DNA from: Halictus rubicundus
Lineage: Eukaryota > Arthropoda > Insecta > Hymenoptera > Halictidae
Direction of reading: 5' to 3'
DNA: 64,000 nucleotides
NCBI RefSeq assembly: GCF_050948215.1
Contig: NW_027489049.1
Location: 62,001-126,000, forward strand
Shown: piece by piece, positions 1 to 13,700 of the stretch
How positions within the stretch are numbered: the first letter of the stretch is position 1
How the letters are laid out: each line of letters begins with the position of its first letter
Translations under genes and position numbers: made by a program
Notes under the pieces: generated by a model
The model's input: only the letters and a program-made list of their open reading frames with translations
Database searches by the model: none
What the model was told of the DNA's origin: nothing

Positions 1-1085
1 TCCTCTATCCTATCCTATCCTATCCTATCCTCTATCCTATCCTATCCTCTATCCTATCCTATCCTCTATCCTATCCTATCCTCTATCCTATCCTATCCTC
101 TATCCTATCCTATCCTCTATCGTATCCTATCCTCTATCCTATCCTATCCTCTATCGTATCCTATCCTCTATTCTATTAAATCCTATATCGTATCCTCTAT
201 CCTATCCTATCCTCTATCGTATCCTATCCTCTATCCTATCCTATCGTCTATCCTATCCTATCCTCTATCCTATCCTATTCTCCATCCTATCCTATCCTCT
301 ATCCTATCCTATCCTCTATCCTATCCTATCCTCTATCCTATCCTATCCTCTATCCTATCCTATCCTCAATCCTATCCTATCCTCTATCCTATCCTATCCT
401 CTATCATATCATATCCTCTATCGTATCCTATACTCTATCCTATTAAATCCTATATCGTATCCTCTATCCTATCCTATCCTCTATCGTATCATATCCTCTA
501 TCCTATCCTATCCTCTATCGTATCCTATCCTCTATCCTATCCTATCCTCTATCCTATCCTCTCCTCTATCCTATATTATCCTCTATCCTATCCCATCCTC
601 TATCCTATCCTATCCTCGATCCTATCCTATCCTATATCGTATCCTCTATCCTATCCTATCCTATCCTCTATCGTATCCTATCCTCTATCCTATTAAATCC
701 TATATCGTATCCTCTATCCTATCCTATCCTCTATCGTATCCTATCCTCTATCCTATCCTATCCTCTATCCTATCCTATCCTCTATCCTATCCTATCCTCT
801 ATCCTATCCTATCCTCTATCCTATCCTATCCTCTATCCTATCCTATCCTCTATCCCATCCTTATCCTCTATCGTATCCTATCCTCTATCCTATCCTATCC
901 TCTATCCTATCCTATCCTCTATCCTATCCTATCCTCTATCCTATATTATCCTCTATCCTATCCCATCCTCTATCCTATCCTATCCTCTATCCTATCCTAT
1001 CCTCTATCCTATCCTATCCTCTATCGTATCCTATCCGCTATCCTATCCAATCCTATATCCTATCCTCTATCCTATCCTATCCTCT

Positions 1086-1145
1086 ATGCTATCCTATCCT
1101 TTATCGTATCCTATCCTCTATCCTATTAAATCCTCTATCGGATCC
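1086..1145 (+). repeat. GGATCC box, S subtype
   Basis: Three variant 17-mers and a 12-mer in fixed order: ATGCT, then TTTATCG, then TATTAAATCC, then TCTATCGGATCC. GGATCC is at 1140-1145. The S subtype keeps TCTATC before the GGATCC. Confidence 0.9.
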
Positions 1146-2899
1146 TCTATCCTATCCTATCCTCTATCGTATCCTATCCTCTATCCTATCCTATCCTCTA
1201 TCCTATCCTATCCTCTATCCTATCCTATCCTCTATCCTATCCTATCCTCTATCCTATCCTATCCTCTATCCTATCCTATCCTCTATCCTATCCTATCCTC
1301 TATCGTATCCTATCATCTATCCTATTAAATCCTATATCGTATCCTCTATCCTATCCTATCCTCTATCGTATCCTATCCTCTATCCTATCCTATCCTCTGT
1401 CCTATCCTATCCTCTATCCTATCCTTCTCTCTATCCTATCCTATCATCTATCCTATCCTATCCTCTATCCTATCCTATCCTCTATCCTATCCTATCCTCT
1501 ATCCTATCCTATCCTCTATCATATGCTATCCTCTATCCAATCCTATCCTCTATCCTATCCTATCCTCTATCCTATCCTATCCTCTATCCTATATTATCCT
1601 CTATCCTATCCCATCCTCTATCCTATCCTATCCTCTATCCTATCCTATCCTCTATCCTATCCTATCCTCTATCCTATCCTATCCTCTATCCTATCCTATC
1701 CTCTATCCTATATTATCCTCTATCCTATCCCATCCTCTATCCTATCCTATCCTCTATCCTATCCTATCCTCTATCCTATCCTATCCTCTATCCTATCCTA
1801 TCCTCTATCCGATTAAATCCTATATCGTATCCTCTATCCTATCCTATCCTCTATCGTATCCTCTATCCTATCCTATCCTCTATCGTATCCTATCCTCTAT
1901 CCTATCCTATCGTCTATCCTATCCTATCCTCTATCCTATCCTATCCTCTATCGTATCCTATCCTCTATCCGATTAAATCCTATATCGTATCCTCTATCCT
2001 ATCCTATCCTCTATCGTATCCTATCGTCTATCCTATCCTATCCTCTATCCTATCCTATTCTCCATCCTATCCTATCCTCTATCCTATCCTATCCTCTATC
2101 CTATCCTATCCTCTATCCTATCCTATCCTCTATCCTATCCTATCCTCAATCCTATCCTATCCTCTATCCTATCCTATCCTCTATCATATCATATCCTCTA
2201 TCGTATCCTATACTCTATCCTATTAAATCCTATATCGTATCCTCTATCCTATCCTGTCCTCTATCGTATCATATCCTCTATCCTATCCTATCCTCTATCG
2301 TATCCTATCCTCTATCCTATCCTATCCTCTATCCTATCCTATCCTCTATCCTATATTATCCTCTATCCTATCCCATCCTCTATCCTATCCTATCCTCTAT
2401 CCTATCCTATCCTATATCGTATCCTCTATCCTATCCTATCCTATCCTCTATCGTATCCTATCCTCTATCCTATTAAATCCTATATCGTATCCTCTATCCG
2501 ATCCTATCCTCTATCGTATCCTATCCTCTATCCTATCCTATCCTCTATCCTATCCTATCCTCTATCCTATCCTATCCTCTATCCTATCCTATCCTCTATC
2601 CTATCCTATCCTCTATCCTATCCTATCCTCTATCCCATCCTTATCCTCTATCGTATCCTATCCTCTATCCTATCCTATCCTCTATCCTATCCTATCCTCT
2701 ATCCTATCCTATCCTCTATCCTATATTATCCTCTATCCTATCCCATCCTCTATCCTATCCTATCCTCTATCCTATCCTATCCTCTATCCTATCCTATCCT
2801 CTATCCTATCCTATCCTCTATCCTATCCTATCCTCTATCGTATCCTATCCGCTATCCTATCCAATCCTATATCCTATCCTCTATCCTATCCTATCCTCT

Positions 2900-2959
2900 A
2901 TGCTATCCTATCCTTTATCGTATCCTATCCTCTATCCTATTAAATCCTATATCGGATCC
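2900..2959 (+). repeat. GGATCC box, Y subtype
   Basis: Same order of variants as the S box, but the 12-mer is TATATCGGATCC. GGATCC is at 2954-2959. It is copy 1 of the 613-bp duplication. Confidence 0.9.
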
Positions 2960-3512
2960 TCTATCCTATCCTATCCTCTATCGTATCCTATCCTCTATCC
3001 TATCCTATCCTCTATCGTATCCTATCCTCTATCCTATCCTATCCTCTATCCTATCCTATCCTCTATCCTATCCTATCCTCTATCCTATATTATCCTCTAT
3101 CCTATCCTATCCTCTATCCTATATTATCCTCTATCCTATCCTATCCTCTATCCTATCCTATCCTCTATCCTATCCTATCCTCTATCCTATCCTATCCTCT
3201 ATCCTATCCTATCCTCTATCCTATCCTATCCTCTATCCTATCCTATCCTCTATCATATCCTATCCTCTATCCTATCCTATCCTCTATCCTATCCTTATCC
3301 TCTATCGTATCCTATCCTCTATCCTATCCTATCCTATCCTATCCTCTATCCTATCCTATCCTCTATCCTATCCTATCCTCTATCCTATCCTATCCTCTAT
3401 CCTATCCTATCCTCTATCCTATCCTATCCTCTATCCTATCCTATCCTCTATCGTATCCTATCCGCTATCCTATCCAATCCTATATCCTATCCTCTATCCT
3501 ATCCTATCCTCT

Positions 3513-3572
3513 ATGCTATCCTATCCTTTATCGTATCCTATCCTCTATCCTATTAAATCCTATATCGGATCC
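3513..3572 (+). repeat. GGATCC box, Y subtype
   Basis: GGATCC at 3567-3572, 613 bp after the previous one. Tandem copy of the 2900 box. Confidence 0.9.
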
Positions 3573-4079
3573 TCTATCCTATCCTATCCTCTATCGTATC
3601 CTATCCTCTATCCTATCCTATCCTCTATCGTATCCTATCCTCTATCCTATCCTATCCTCTATCCTATCCTATCCTCTATCCTATCCTATCCTCTATCCTA
3701 TATTATCCTCTATCCTATCCTATCCTCTATCCTATATTATCCTCTATCCTATCCTATCCTCTATCCTATCCTATCCTCTATCCTATCCTATCCTCTATCC
3801 TATCCTATCCTCTATCCTATCCTATCCTCTATCCTATCCTATCCTCTATCCTATCCTATCCTCTATCATATCCTATCCTCTATCCTATCCTATCCTCTAT
3901 CCTATCCTTATCCTCTATCGTATCCTATCCTCTATCCTATCCTATCCTATCCTATCCTCTATCCTATCCTATCCTCTATCCTATCCTATCCTCTATCCTA
4001 TCCTATCCTCTATCCTATCCTATCCTCTATCCTATCCTATCCTCTATCCTATCCTATTCTCTATCCTATCCTATCCTCT

Positions 4080-7000
4080 ATCGTATCCTATCCTCTATCC
4101 TATTAAATCCTATATCGTATCCTCTATCCTATCCTATCCTCTATCGTATCATATCCTCTACCCTATCCTATCCTCTATCGTATCCTATCCTCCATCCTAT
4201 CCTATCCTCTATCCTATATTATCCTCTATCCTATCCCATCCTCTATCCTATCCTATCCTCTATCCTATCCTATCCTCTATCCTATCCTATCCTCTATCCT
4301 ATCCTATCCTCTATCCTATATTATCCTCTATCCTATCCTATCCTCTATCCTATATTATCCTCTATCCTATCCCATCCTCTATCCTATCCTATCCTCTATC
4401 CTATCCTATCCTCTATCCTATCCTATCCTCCATCCTATCCTATCCTCTATCCTATATTATCCTCTATCCTATCCCATCCTCTATCCTATCCTATCCTCTA
4501 TCCTATCCTATCCTCTATCCTATCCTATCCTCTATCCTATCCTATCCTCTATCCTATCCTATCCTCTATCCTATCCTATCCTCTATCCTATCCTATCCTC
4601 TATCCTGTCCTATCCTCTATCCTGTCCTATCCTCTATCCTATCCTATCCTCTATCCTATCCTATCCTCTATCCTATCCTATCCTCTATCCTATCCTATCC
4701 TCTATCCTATCCTATCCTCTATCCTATCCTATCCTCTATCATATCCTATCCTCTATCCTATCCTATCCTCTATCCTATCCTATCCTCTATCCTATCCTAT
4801 CCTCTATCCTATCCTCTATCCTATCCTATCCTCTATCCTATCCTATCCTCTATCGTATCCTATCATCTATCCTATTAAATCCTATATCGTATCCTCTATC
4901 CTATCCTATCCTCTATCGTATCCTATCCTCCATCCTATCCTATCCACTATCCTATCCTATCCTCTATCCTATCCTTTTCTCTATCCTATCCTATCATCTA
5001 TCCTATCCTATCCTCTATCCTATCCTATCCTCTATCCTATCCTATCCTCTATCCTATCCTATCCTCTATCATATCCTATCCTCTATCCAATCCTATCCTC
5101 TATCCTATCCTTATCCTCTATCGTATCCTATCCTCTATCCTATCCTATCCTCTATCCTATCCTATCCTCTATCCTATCCTATCCTCTATCCTATCCTATC
5201 CTCTATCCTATATTATCCTCTATCCTATCCCATCCTCTATCCTATCCTATCCTCTATCCTATCCTATCCTCTATCGTATCCTATCCTCTATCCTATTAAA
5301 TCCTATACCGTATCATCTATCCTATCCTATCCTCTATCGTATCATATCCTCTATCCTATCCTATCCTCTACCGTATCCTATCCTAAATCCTATCCTATCC
5401 TCTATCCTATATTATCCTCTATCCTATCCCATCCTCTATCCTATCCTATCCTCTATCCTATCCTATCCTCTATCCTATCCTATCCTCTATCCTATCCTAT
5501 TCTCTATCCTATCCTATCCTCTATCGTATCCTATCCTCTATCCTATTAAATCCTATATCGTATCCTCTATCCTATCCTATCCTCTATCGTATCATATCCT
5601 CTACCCTATCCTATCCTCTATCGTATCCTATCCTCCATCCTATCCTATCCTCTATCCTATATTATCCTCTATCCTATCCCATCCTCTATCCTATCCTATC
5701 CTCTATCCTATCCTATCCTCTATCCTATCCTATCCTCTATCCTATCCTATCCTCTATCCTATCCTATCCTCCATCCTATCCTATCCTCTATCCTATATTA
5801 TCCTCTATCCTATCCCATCCTCTATCCTATCCTATCCTCTATCCTATCCTATCCTCTATCCTATCCTATCCTCTATCCTATCCTATCCTCTATCCTATCC
5901 TATCCTCTATCCTATCCTATCCTCTATCCTATCCTATCCTCTATCCTGTCCTATCCTCTATCCTGTCCTATCCTCTATCCTATCCTATCCTCTATCCTAT
6001 CCTATCCTCTATCCTATCCTATCCTCTATCCTATCCTATCCTCTATCCTATCCTATCCTCTATCCTATCCTATCCTCTATCATATCCTATCCTCTATCCT
6101 ATCCTATCCTCTATCCTATCCTATCCTCTATCCTATCCTATCCTCTATCCTATCCTCTATCCTATCCTATCCTCTATCGTATCCTATCATCTATCCTATT
6201 AAATCCTATATCGTATCCTCTATCCTATCCTATCCTCTATCGTATCCTATCCTCCATCCTATCCTATCCACTATCCTATCCTATCCTCTATCCTATCCGT
6301 TTCTCTATCCTATCCTATCATCTATCCTATCCTATCCTCTATCCTATCCTATCCTCTATCCTATCCTATCCTCTATCCTATCCTATCCTCTATCCTATCC
6401 TATCCTCTATCATATCCTATCCTCTATCCAATCCTATCCTCTATCCTATCCTTATCCTCTATCGTATCCTATCCTCTATCCTATCCTATCCTCTATCCTA
6501 TCCTATCCTCTATCCTATCCTATCCTCTATCCTATCCTATCCTCTATCCTATATTATCCTCTATCCTATCCCATCCTCTATCCTATCCTATCCTCTATCC
6601 TATCCTATCCTCTATCGTATCCTATCCTCTATCCTATTAAATCCTATACCGTATCCTCTATCCTATCCTATCCTCTATCGTATCATATCCTCTATCCTAT
6701 CCTATCCTCTACCGTATCCTATCCTAAATCCTATCCTATCCTCTATCCTATATTATCCTCTATCCTATCCCATCCTCTATCCTATCCTATCCTCTATCCT
6801 ATCCTATCCTCTATCCTATCCTATCCTCTATCCTATCCTATCCTCTATCCTATCCTATCCTCTATCCTATCCTATCCTCTATCCTATCCTATCCTCTATC
6901 ATATCCTATCCTCTATCCTATCCTATCCTCTATCCTATCCTATCCTCTATCCTATCCTATCCTCTATCCTATCCTATCCTCTATCCTATCCTATCCTCTA

Positions 7001-10000
7001 TCGTATCCTATCCTCTATCCTATCCTATCCTCTATCCTATCCTATCCTCTATCCTATCCTATCCTCTATCCTATCCTATCCTCTATCCTATATTATCCTC
7101 TATCCTATCCCATCCTCTATCCTATCCTATCCTCTATCCTATCCTATCCTCTATCCTATCCTATCCTCTATCCTATCCTATTCTCTATCCTATCCTATCC
7201 TCTATCCTATCCTATCCTCTATCTTATCCTATCCTCTATCCTATCCTATCCTCTATCCTATCCTATCCTCTATCCTATCCTATCCTCTATCCTATCCTAT
7301 CCTCTATCCTATCCTATCCTCTATCCTATCCTATCCTCTATCCTATCCTATCCTCTATCCTATCCTATCCTCTATCCTATCCTATCCTCTATCCTATCCT
7401 ATCCTCTATTATATCCTATCCTCTATCCTATCCTATCCTCTATCCTATCCTATCCTCTATCCTATCCTCTATCCTATCCTCTATCCTATCCTATCCTCTA
7501 TCCTATCCTATCCTCTATCGTATCCTATCATCTATCCTATTAAATCCTATATCGTATCCTCTATCCTATCCTATCCTCTATCGTATCCTATCCTCCATCC
7601 TATCCTATCCTCTATCCTATCCTTTTCTCTATCCTATCCTATCATCTATCCTATCCTATCCTCTATCCTATCCTATCCTATCCTCTATCATATCCTATCC
7701 TCTATCCAATCCTATCCTCTATCCTATCCTTATCCTCTATCGTATCCTATCCTCTATCCTATCCTATCCTCTATCCTATCCTATCCTCTATCCTATCCTA
7801 TCCTCTATCCTATCCTATACTCTATCCTATATTATCCTCTATCCTATCCCATCCTCTATCCTATCCTATCCTCTATCCTATCCTATCCTCTATCCTATCC
7901 TATCCTCTATCCTATCCTATCCTCTATCGTATCCTATCCTCTATTATATTAAATCCTATACCGTATCCTCTATCCTATCCTATCCTCTATCGTATCATAT
8001 CCTCTATCCTATCCTATCCTCTACCGTATCCTATCCTCCATCCTATCCTATCCTCTATCCTATATTATCCTCTATCCTATCCCATCCTCTATCCTATCCT
8101 ATCCTCTATCCTATCCTATCCTCTATCCTATCCTATCCTCTATCCTATCCTATCCTCTATCCTATCCTATCCTCTATCCTATCCTATCCTCTATCATATC
8201 CTATCCTCTATCCTATCCTATCCTCTATCCTATCCTATCCTCTATCCTATCCTATCCTCTATCCTATCCTATCCTCTATCCTATATTATCCTCTATCCTA
8301 TCCCATCCTCTATCCTATCCTATCCTCTATCCTATCCTATCCTCTATCCTATCCTATCCTCTATCCTATCCTATTCTCTATCCTATCCTATCCTCTATCC
8401 TATCCTATCCTCTATCATATCCTATCCTCTATCCTATCCTATCCTCTATCCTATCCTATCCTCTGTCCTATCCTATCCTCTATCCTATCCTATCCTCAAT
8501 CCTATCCTATCCTCTATCCTATCCTATCCTCTATCATATCCTATCCTCTATCGTATCCTATACTCTATCCTATTAAATCCTATATCGTATCCTCTATCCT
8601 ATCCTATCCTCTATCGTATCATATCCTCTATCCTATCCTATCCTCTACCGTATCCTATCCTCTACCGTATCCTATCCTATCCTCTATCCTATCCTATCCT
8701 CTATCCTATCCTATCCTCTATCCTATCCTATCCTCTATCCTATCCTATCCTCTATCCTATCCTATCCTCTATCCTATCCTATCCTCTATCCTATCCTATC
8801 CTCTATCCTATCCTATCCTCTATCCTATCCTCTATCCTATCCTCTATCCTATCCTATCCTCTATCCTATCCTATCCTCTATCGTATCCTATCATCTATCC
8901 TATTAAATCCTATATCGTATCCTCTATCCTATCCTATCCTCTATCGTATCCTATCCTCCATCCTATCCTATCCTCTATCCTATCCTATCCTCTATCCTAT
9001 CCTTTTCTCTATCCTATCCTATCATCTATCCTATCCTATCCTCTATCCTATCCTATCCTATCCTCTATCATATCCTATCCTCTATCCAATCCTATCCTCT
9101 ATCCTATCCTTATCCTCTATCGTATCCTATCCTCTATCCTATCCTATCCTCTATCCTATCCTATCCTCTATCCTATCCTATCCTCTATCCTATCCTATAC
9201 TCTATCCTATATTATCCTCTATCCTATCCCATCCTCTATCCTATCCTATCCTCTATCCTATCCTATCCTCTATCCTATCCTATCCTCTATCCTATCCTAT
9301 CCTCTATCCTATCCTATCCTCTATCGTATCCTATCCTCTATTATATTAAATCCTATACCGTATCCTCTATCCTATCCTATCCTCTATCGTATCATATCCT
9401 CTATCCTATCCTATCCTCTACCGTATCCTATCCTCCATCCTATCCTATCCTCTATCCTATATTATCCTCTATCCTATCCCATCCTCTATCCTATCCTATC
9501 CTCTATCCTATCCTATCCTCTATCCTATCCTATCCTCTATCCTATCCTATCCTCTATCCTATCCTATCCTCTATCCTATCCTATCCTCTATCATATCCTA
9601 TCCTCTATCCTATCCTATCCTCTATCCTATCCTATCCTCTATCCTATCCTATCCTCTATCCTATATTATCCTCTATCCTATCCCATCCTCTATCCTATCC
9701 TATCCTCTATCCTATCCTATCCTCTATCCTATCCTATCCTCTATCCTATCCTATTCTCTATCCTATCCTATCCTCTATCCTATCCTATCCTCTATCATAT
9801 CCTATCCTCTATCCTATCCTATCCTCTATCCTATCCTATCCTCTGTCCTATCCTATCCTCTATCCTATCCTATTCTCAATCCTATCCTATCCTCTATCCT
9901 ATCCTATCCTCTATCATATCCTATCCTCTATCGTATCCTATACTCTATCCTATTAAATCCTATATCGTATCCTCTATCCTATCCTATCCTCTATCGTATC

Positions 10001-10265
10001 ATATCCTCTATCCTATCCTATCCTCTACCGTATCCTATCCTCTACCGTATCCTATCCTATCCTCTATCCTATCCTATCCTCTATCCTATCCTATCCTCTA
10101 TCCTATCCTATCCTCTATCCTATCCTATCCTCTATCCTATATTATCCTCTATCCTATCCCATCCTCTATCCTATCCTATCCTCTATCCTATCCTATCCTC
10201 TATCCTATCCTATCCTCTATCCTATCCTATCCTCTATCCTATCCTATCCTCTATCGTATCCTATC
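4080..10265 (+). repeat. ~1.32-1.44 kb higher-order tandem repeat, four copies
   Basis: Boxes of the form TATCATCTATCCTATTAAAT lie at 4873, 6197, 7538 and 8901 (spacings 1324, 1341, 1363). TATTAAAT boxes followed by TATACCG lie at 5294, 6635, 7947 and 9344 (spacings 1341, 1312, 1397). The units also carry TTTTC monomers (4973, a CCGTTTC derivative near 6297, 7622, 9002), CTGTCC monomers and runs of TATATTATCC plus CCCATCC. The duplicate CTACCCTATCC at 4161 and 5604 gives an offset of 1,443 for the leftmost part. Spacing varies by insertion or loss of whole monomers. No gene lies here. Confidence 0.85.
7500..10265 (+). repeat. Pair of ~1,380-bp higher-order units
   Basis: Within the 4.1-10.3 kb array the last two units are near-identical. 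The offset is 1,380 bp at the TTTTC monomer (7621 block and 9001 block), 1,397 bp at CTATTATATTAAAT (7941 and 9338) and 1,380 bp again at CTCTGTCC (8461 and 9841) and the TATACTC-linked box (8571 and 9951). One copy therefore carries a single extra 17-mer in its middle part. Both have the rare TATATTAAAT form, not seen in the older units, so this pair is probably the youngest duplication in this stretch. Confidence 0.85.
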
Positions 10266-13200
10266 CTCTATCCTATTAAATCCTATATCGTATCCTATCC
10301 TCTATCCTATCCTATCCTCTATCCTATCCTATCCTCTATCCTATCCTCTATCCTATCCTCTATCCTATCCTATCCTCTATCCTATCCTATCCTCTATCCT
10401 ATATTATCCTCTATCCTATCCCATCCTCTATCCTATCCTATCCTCTATCCTATCCTATCCTCTATCCTCTATCCTATCCTATCCTCTATCCTATCCTATT
10501 CTCTATCCTATCCTATCCTCTATCCTATCCTATCCTATATCGTATCCTATCCCCTATCCTATTAAATCCCATATCGTATCCTCTATCCTATCCTATCCTC
10601 TATCCTATCCTATCCTCTATCCTATCCTATCCTCAATCCTATCCTATCCTCTATCCTATCCTATCCTCTATCATATCCTATCCTCTATCGTATCCTATAC
10701 TCTATCCTATTAAATCCTATATCGTATCCTCTATCCTATCCTATCCTCTATCGTATCATATCCTCTATCCTATCCTATCCTCTACCGTATCCTATCCTCC
10801 ATCCTATCCTATCCTCTATCCTATATTATCCTCTATCCTATCCCATCCTCAATCCTATCCTATCCTCTATCCTATCCTATCCTCTATCATATCCTATCCT
10901 CTATCGTATCCTATACTCTATCCTATTAAATCCTATATCGTATCCTCTATCCTATCCTATCCTCTATCGTATCATATCCTCTATCCTATCCTATCCTATC
11001 CTCTATCCTATATTATCCTCTATCCTATCCCATCCTCTATCCTATCCTATCCTCTATCCTATCCTATCCTCTATCCTATCCTATCCTCTATCCTATCCTA
11101 TCCTCTATCCTATCCTATCCTCTATCCTATCCTATCCTCTATCCTATCCTATCCTCTATCCTATCCTATCCTCTATCCTATCCTATCCTCTATCCTATCC
11201 TATCCTCTATCCTATCCTATCCTCTATCCTATCCTATCCTCTATCCTATCCTATCCTCTATCCTATCCTATTATCTATCCTATCCTATCCTCTATCCTAT
11301 CCTATCCTCTATCCTATCCTATCCTCTATCCTATCCTATCCTCTATCCTATCCTATCCTCTATCCTATCCTATCCTCTATCCTATCCTATCCTCTATCCT
11401 ATCCTATCCTCTATCCTATCCTATCCTCTATCCTATCATATCCTCTATCCTATCCTATCCTCTATCCTATCCTATCCTCTATCCTATCCTATCCTCTATC
11501 CTATCCTATCCTCTATCCTATCCTATCCTCTATCCTATCCTATCCTCTATCCTATCCTATCCTCTATCCTATCCTATCCTCTATCCTATCCTATCCTCTA
11601 TCCTATCCTATCCTCTATCCTATCCTATCCTCTATCGTATCCTATCATCTATCCTATTAAATCCTATATCGTATCCTCTATCCTATCCTATCCTCTATCG
11701 TATCCTATCCTCTATCCTATCCTATCCTCTATCCTATCCTATCCTCTATCCTATCCTTTTCTCTATCCTATCATATCATCTATCCTATCCTATCCTCTAT
11801 CCTATCCTATCCTCTATCCTATCCTATCCTCTATCCTATCCTATCCTCTATCATATCCTATCCTCTATCCAATCCTATCCTCTATCCTATCCTTATCCTC
11901 TATCGTATCCTATCCTCTATCCTATCCTATCCTCTATCCTATCCTATCCTCTATCCTATCCTATCCTCTATCCTATCCTATCCTCTATCCTATCCTATCC
12001 TCTATCCTATCCTATCCTCTATCCTATCCTATCCTCTATCCTATCCTATCCTCTATCCTATCCTATCCTCTATCCTATCCTATCCTCTATCGTATCCTAT
12101 CATCTATCCTATTAAATCCTATATCGTATCCTCTATCCTATCCTATCCTCTATCGTATCCTATCCTCTATCCTATCCTATCCTCTATCCTATCCTATCCT
12201 CTATCCTATCCTTTTCTCTATCCTATCCTATCCTCTATCCTATCCTATCCTCTATCCTATCCTATCCTCTATCCTATCCTATCCTCTATCATATCCTATC
12301 CTCTATCCAATCCTATCCTCTATCCTATCCTTATCCTCTATCGTATCCTATTCTCTATCCTATCATATCCTCTATCCTATCCTATCCTCTATCCTATCCT
12401 ATCCTCTATCCTATCCTATCCTCTATCCTATATTATCCTCTATCCTATCCCATCCTCTATCCTATCCTATCCTCTATCCTATCCTATCCTCTATCCTATC
12501 CTATCCTCTATCCTATCCTATCCTCTATCGTATCCTATCCTCTATCCTATTAAATCCTATATCGTATCCTCTATCCTATCCTATCCTCTATCGTATCCTA
12601 TCCTCTATCCTATCCTATCCTCTATCCTATCCTATCCTCTATCCTATCCTCTATCCTATCCTATCCTCTATCCTATCCTATCCTCTATCCTATATTATCC
12701 TCTATCCTATCCCATCCTCTATCCTATCCTATCCTCTATCCTATCCTTTTCTCTATCCTATCATATCATCTATCCTATCCTATCCTCTATCCTATCCTAT
12801 CCTCTATCCTATCCTATCCTCTATCCTATCCTATCCTCTATCCTATCCTATCCTCTATCCAAACCTATCCTCTATCCTATCCTTATCCTCTATCGTATCC
12901 TATCCTCTATCCTATCCTATCCTCTATCCTATCCTATCCTCTATCCTATCCTATCCTCTATCATATCCTATCCTCTATCCTATCCTATCCTCTATCCTAT
13001 CCTATCCTCTATCCAAACCTATCCTCTATCCTATCCTTATCCTCTATCGTATCCTATCCTCTATCCTATCCTATCCTCTATCCTATCCTATCCTCTATCC
13101 TATCCTATCCTCTATCATATCCTATCCTCTATCCTATCCTATCCTGTATCCTATCCTATCCTCTATCCTATCCTATCCTCTATCCTATCCTATCCTGTAT

Positions 13201-13440
13201 CATATCCTATCCTCTATCCTATCCTATCCTCTATCCTATTCTATCCTCTATCCTATCCAATCCTATATCCTATTCTCTATCCTAGCCAATCCCCTATCCT
13301 ATCCTATCCGCTATCCTATCCAATCCTATATCCTATCCTCTATCCTATCCTATCCTATATCGTATCCTATCCTCTATCCTATTAAATCCCATATCGTATT
13401 CTCTATCCTATCCTATCCTCTATCGTATCCTATCCTCTAT
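10265..13440 (+). repeat. Irregular satellite with short local duplications
   Basis: No long higher-order period was found. TATTAAAT boxes at 10708 and 10924 repeat the TATACTC-linked cassette at short range (216 bp). Boxes at 11655 and 12110, and their TTTTC monomers near 11756 and 12211, show a 455-bp duplication. A CCAAACCTATCC variant occurs twice near 12857 and 13013. The stretch 10990-11640 is a long, nearly pure run of consensus 17-mers. It contains no gene or non-satellite sequence. Confidence 0.75.
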
Positions 13441-13700
13441 CCTATCCTATCCTCTATCCTATACTATCCTCTATCATATCCTATCCTCTATCCTATCCTA
13501 TCCTGTATCCTATCCTATCCTCTATCCTATCCTATCCTCTATCCTATCCTATCCTCTATCCTATCCTATCCTGTATCATATCCTATCCTCTATCCTATCC
13601 TATCCTCTATCCTATTCTATCCTCTATCCTATCCAATCCTATATCCTATTCTCTATCCTAGCCAATCCCCTATCCTATCCTATCCGATATCCTATCCAAT
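13250..13700 (+). repeat. 376-bp duplicated motif with TAGCCAATCCCC
   Basis: The rare monomer CTAGCCAATCCCC occurs at 13284 and 13660, 376 bp apart, and again at 15825 in the next higher-order unit. Each is preceded by CTATTCTATCC and CCAATCCTATATCC variants. The CCAAT and TAG strings arise by point change from TATCCTATCC, so I read this as a marker monomer and not as a CCAAT promoter element. Confidence 0.75.

Larger units (their letters stand above)
120..3430 (+). repeat. Segment A, copy 1 (higher-order segment)
   Basis: This segment recurs at about 19.08-22.37 kb and, shortened, at 33.5-35.76 kb. Matching landmarks are TATTAAAT boxes at 174, 441, 691, 1323, 2221 and 2471, GATTAAAT at 1811 and 1971, the first GGATCC box at 1086 and a CCTTCTCTC monomer near 1424. 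Offsets to copy 2 run from 18,953 to 18,988 and to copy 3 from 33,253 to 33,362. Most of the differences between successive offsets are sums of monomer lengths. The CCTTCTCTC form (elsewhere CCTTTTCTC) was seen only in the three A copies. Copy 1 has a private 29-bp (12+17) insertion near 1851 between the two GATTAAAT boxes. No gene lies in it. Confidence 0.85.
2840..4063 (+). repeat. 613-bp tandem duplication
   Basis: Two adjacent copies, roughly 2840-3452 and 3453-4065, are offset by exactly 613 bp. The offset is the same for the GCTATCC variant (2851 and 3464), the ATGCT variant (2900 and 3513) and the GGATCC site (2954 and 3567). Both copies carry the same series of TATATTATCC, CATATCC and CCTTATCC monomers. 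Copy 1 passes into the next box through CGTATCCTATCCGC near 3450; copy 2 instead runs into a TATTAAAT box at 4101. Segment A copy 2 at 21.88 kb has only one unit, so this looks like a local unequal-exchange event. Confidence 0.85.

Noticed and set aside
441..450. TATTAAAT as a TATA-type promoter
   Set aside because: It recurs about 100 times in identical satellite context, with no gene or other promoter element downstream.
2900..2959. CENP-B box
   Set aside because: The mammalian CENP-B box core (TTCG, A, CGGG spacing) is not present; the only shared element is a CGG in TATCGGATCC.
13284..13296. CCAAT box
   Set aside because: It arises by point changes in a monomer, occurs three times in duplicated units, and has no gene nearby.
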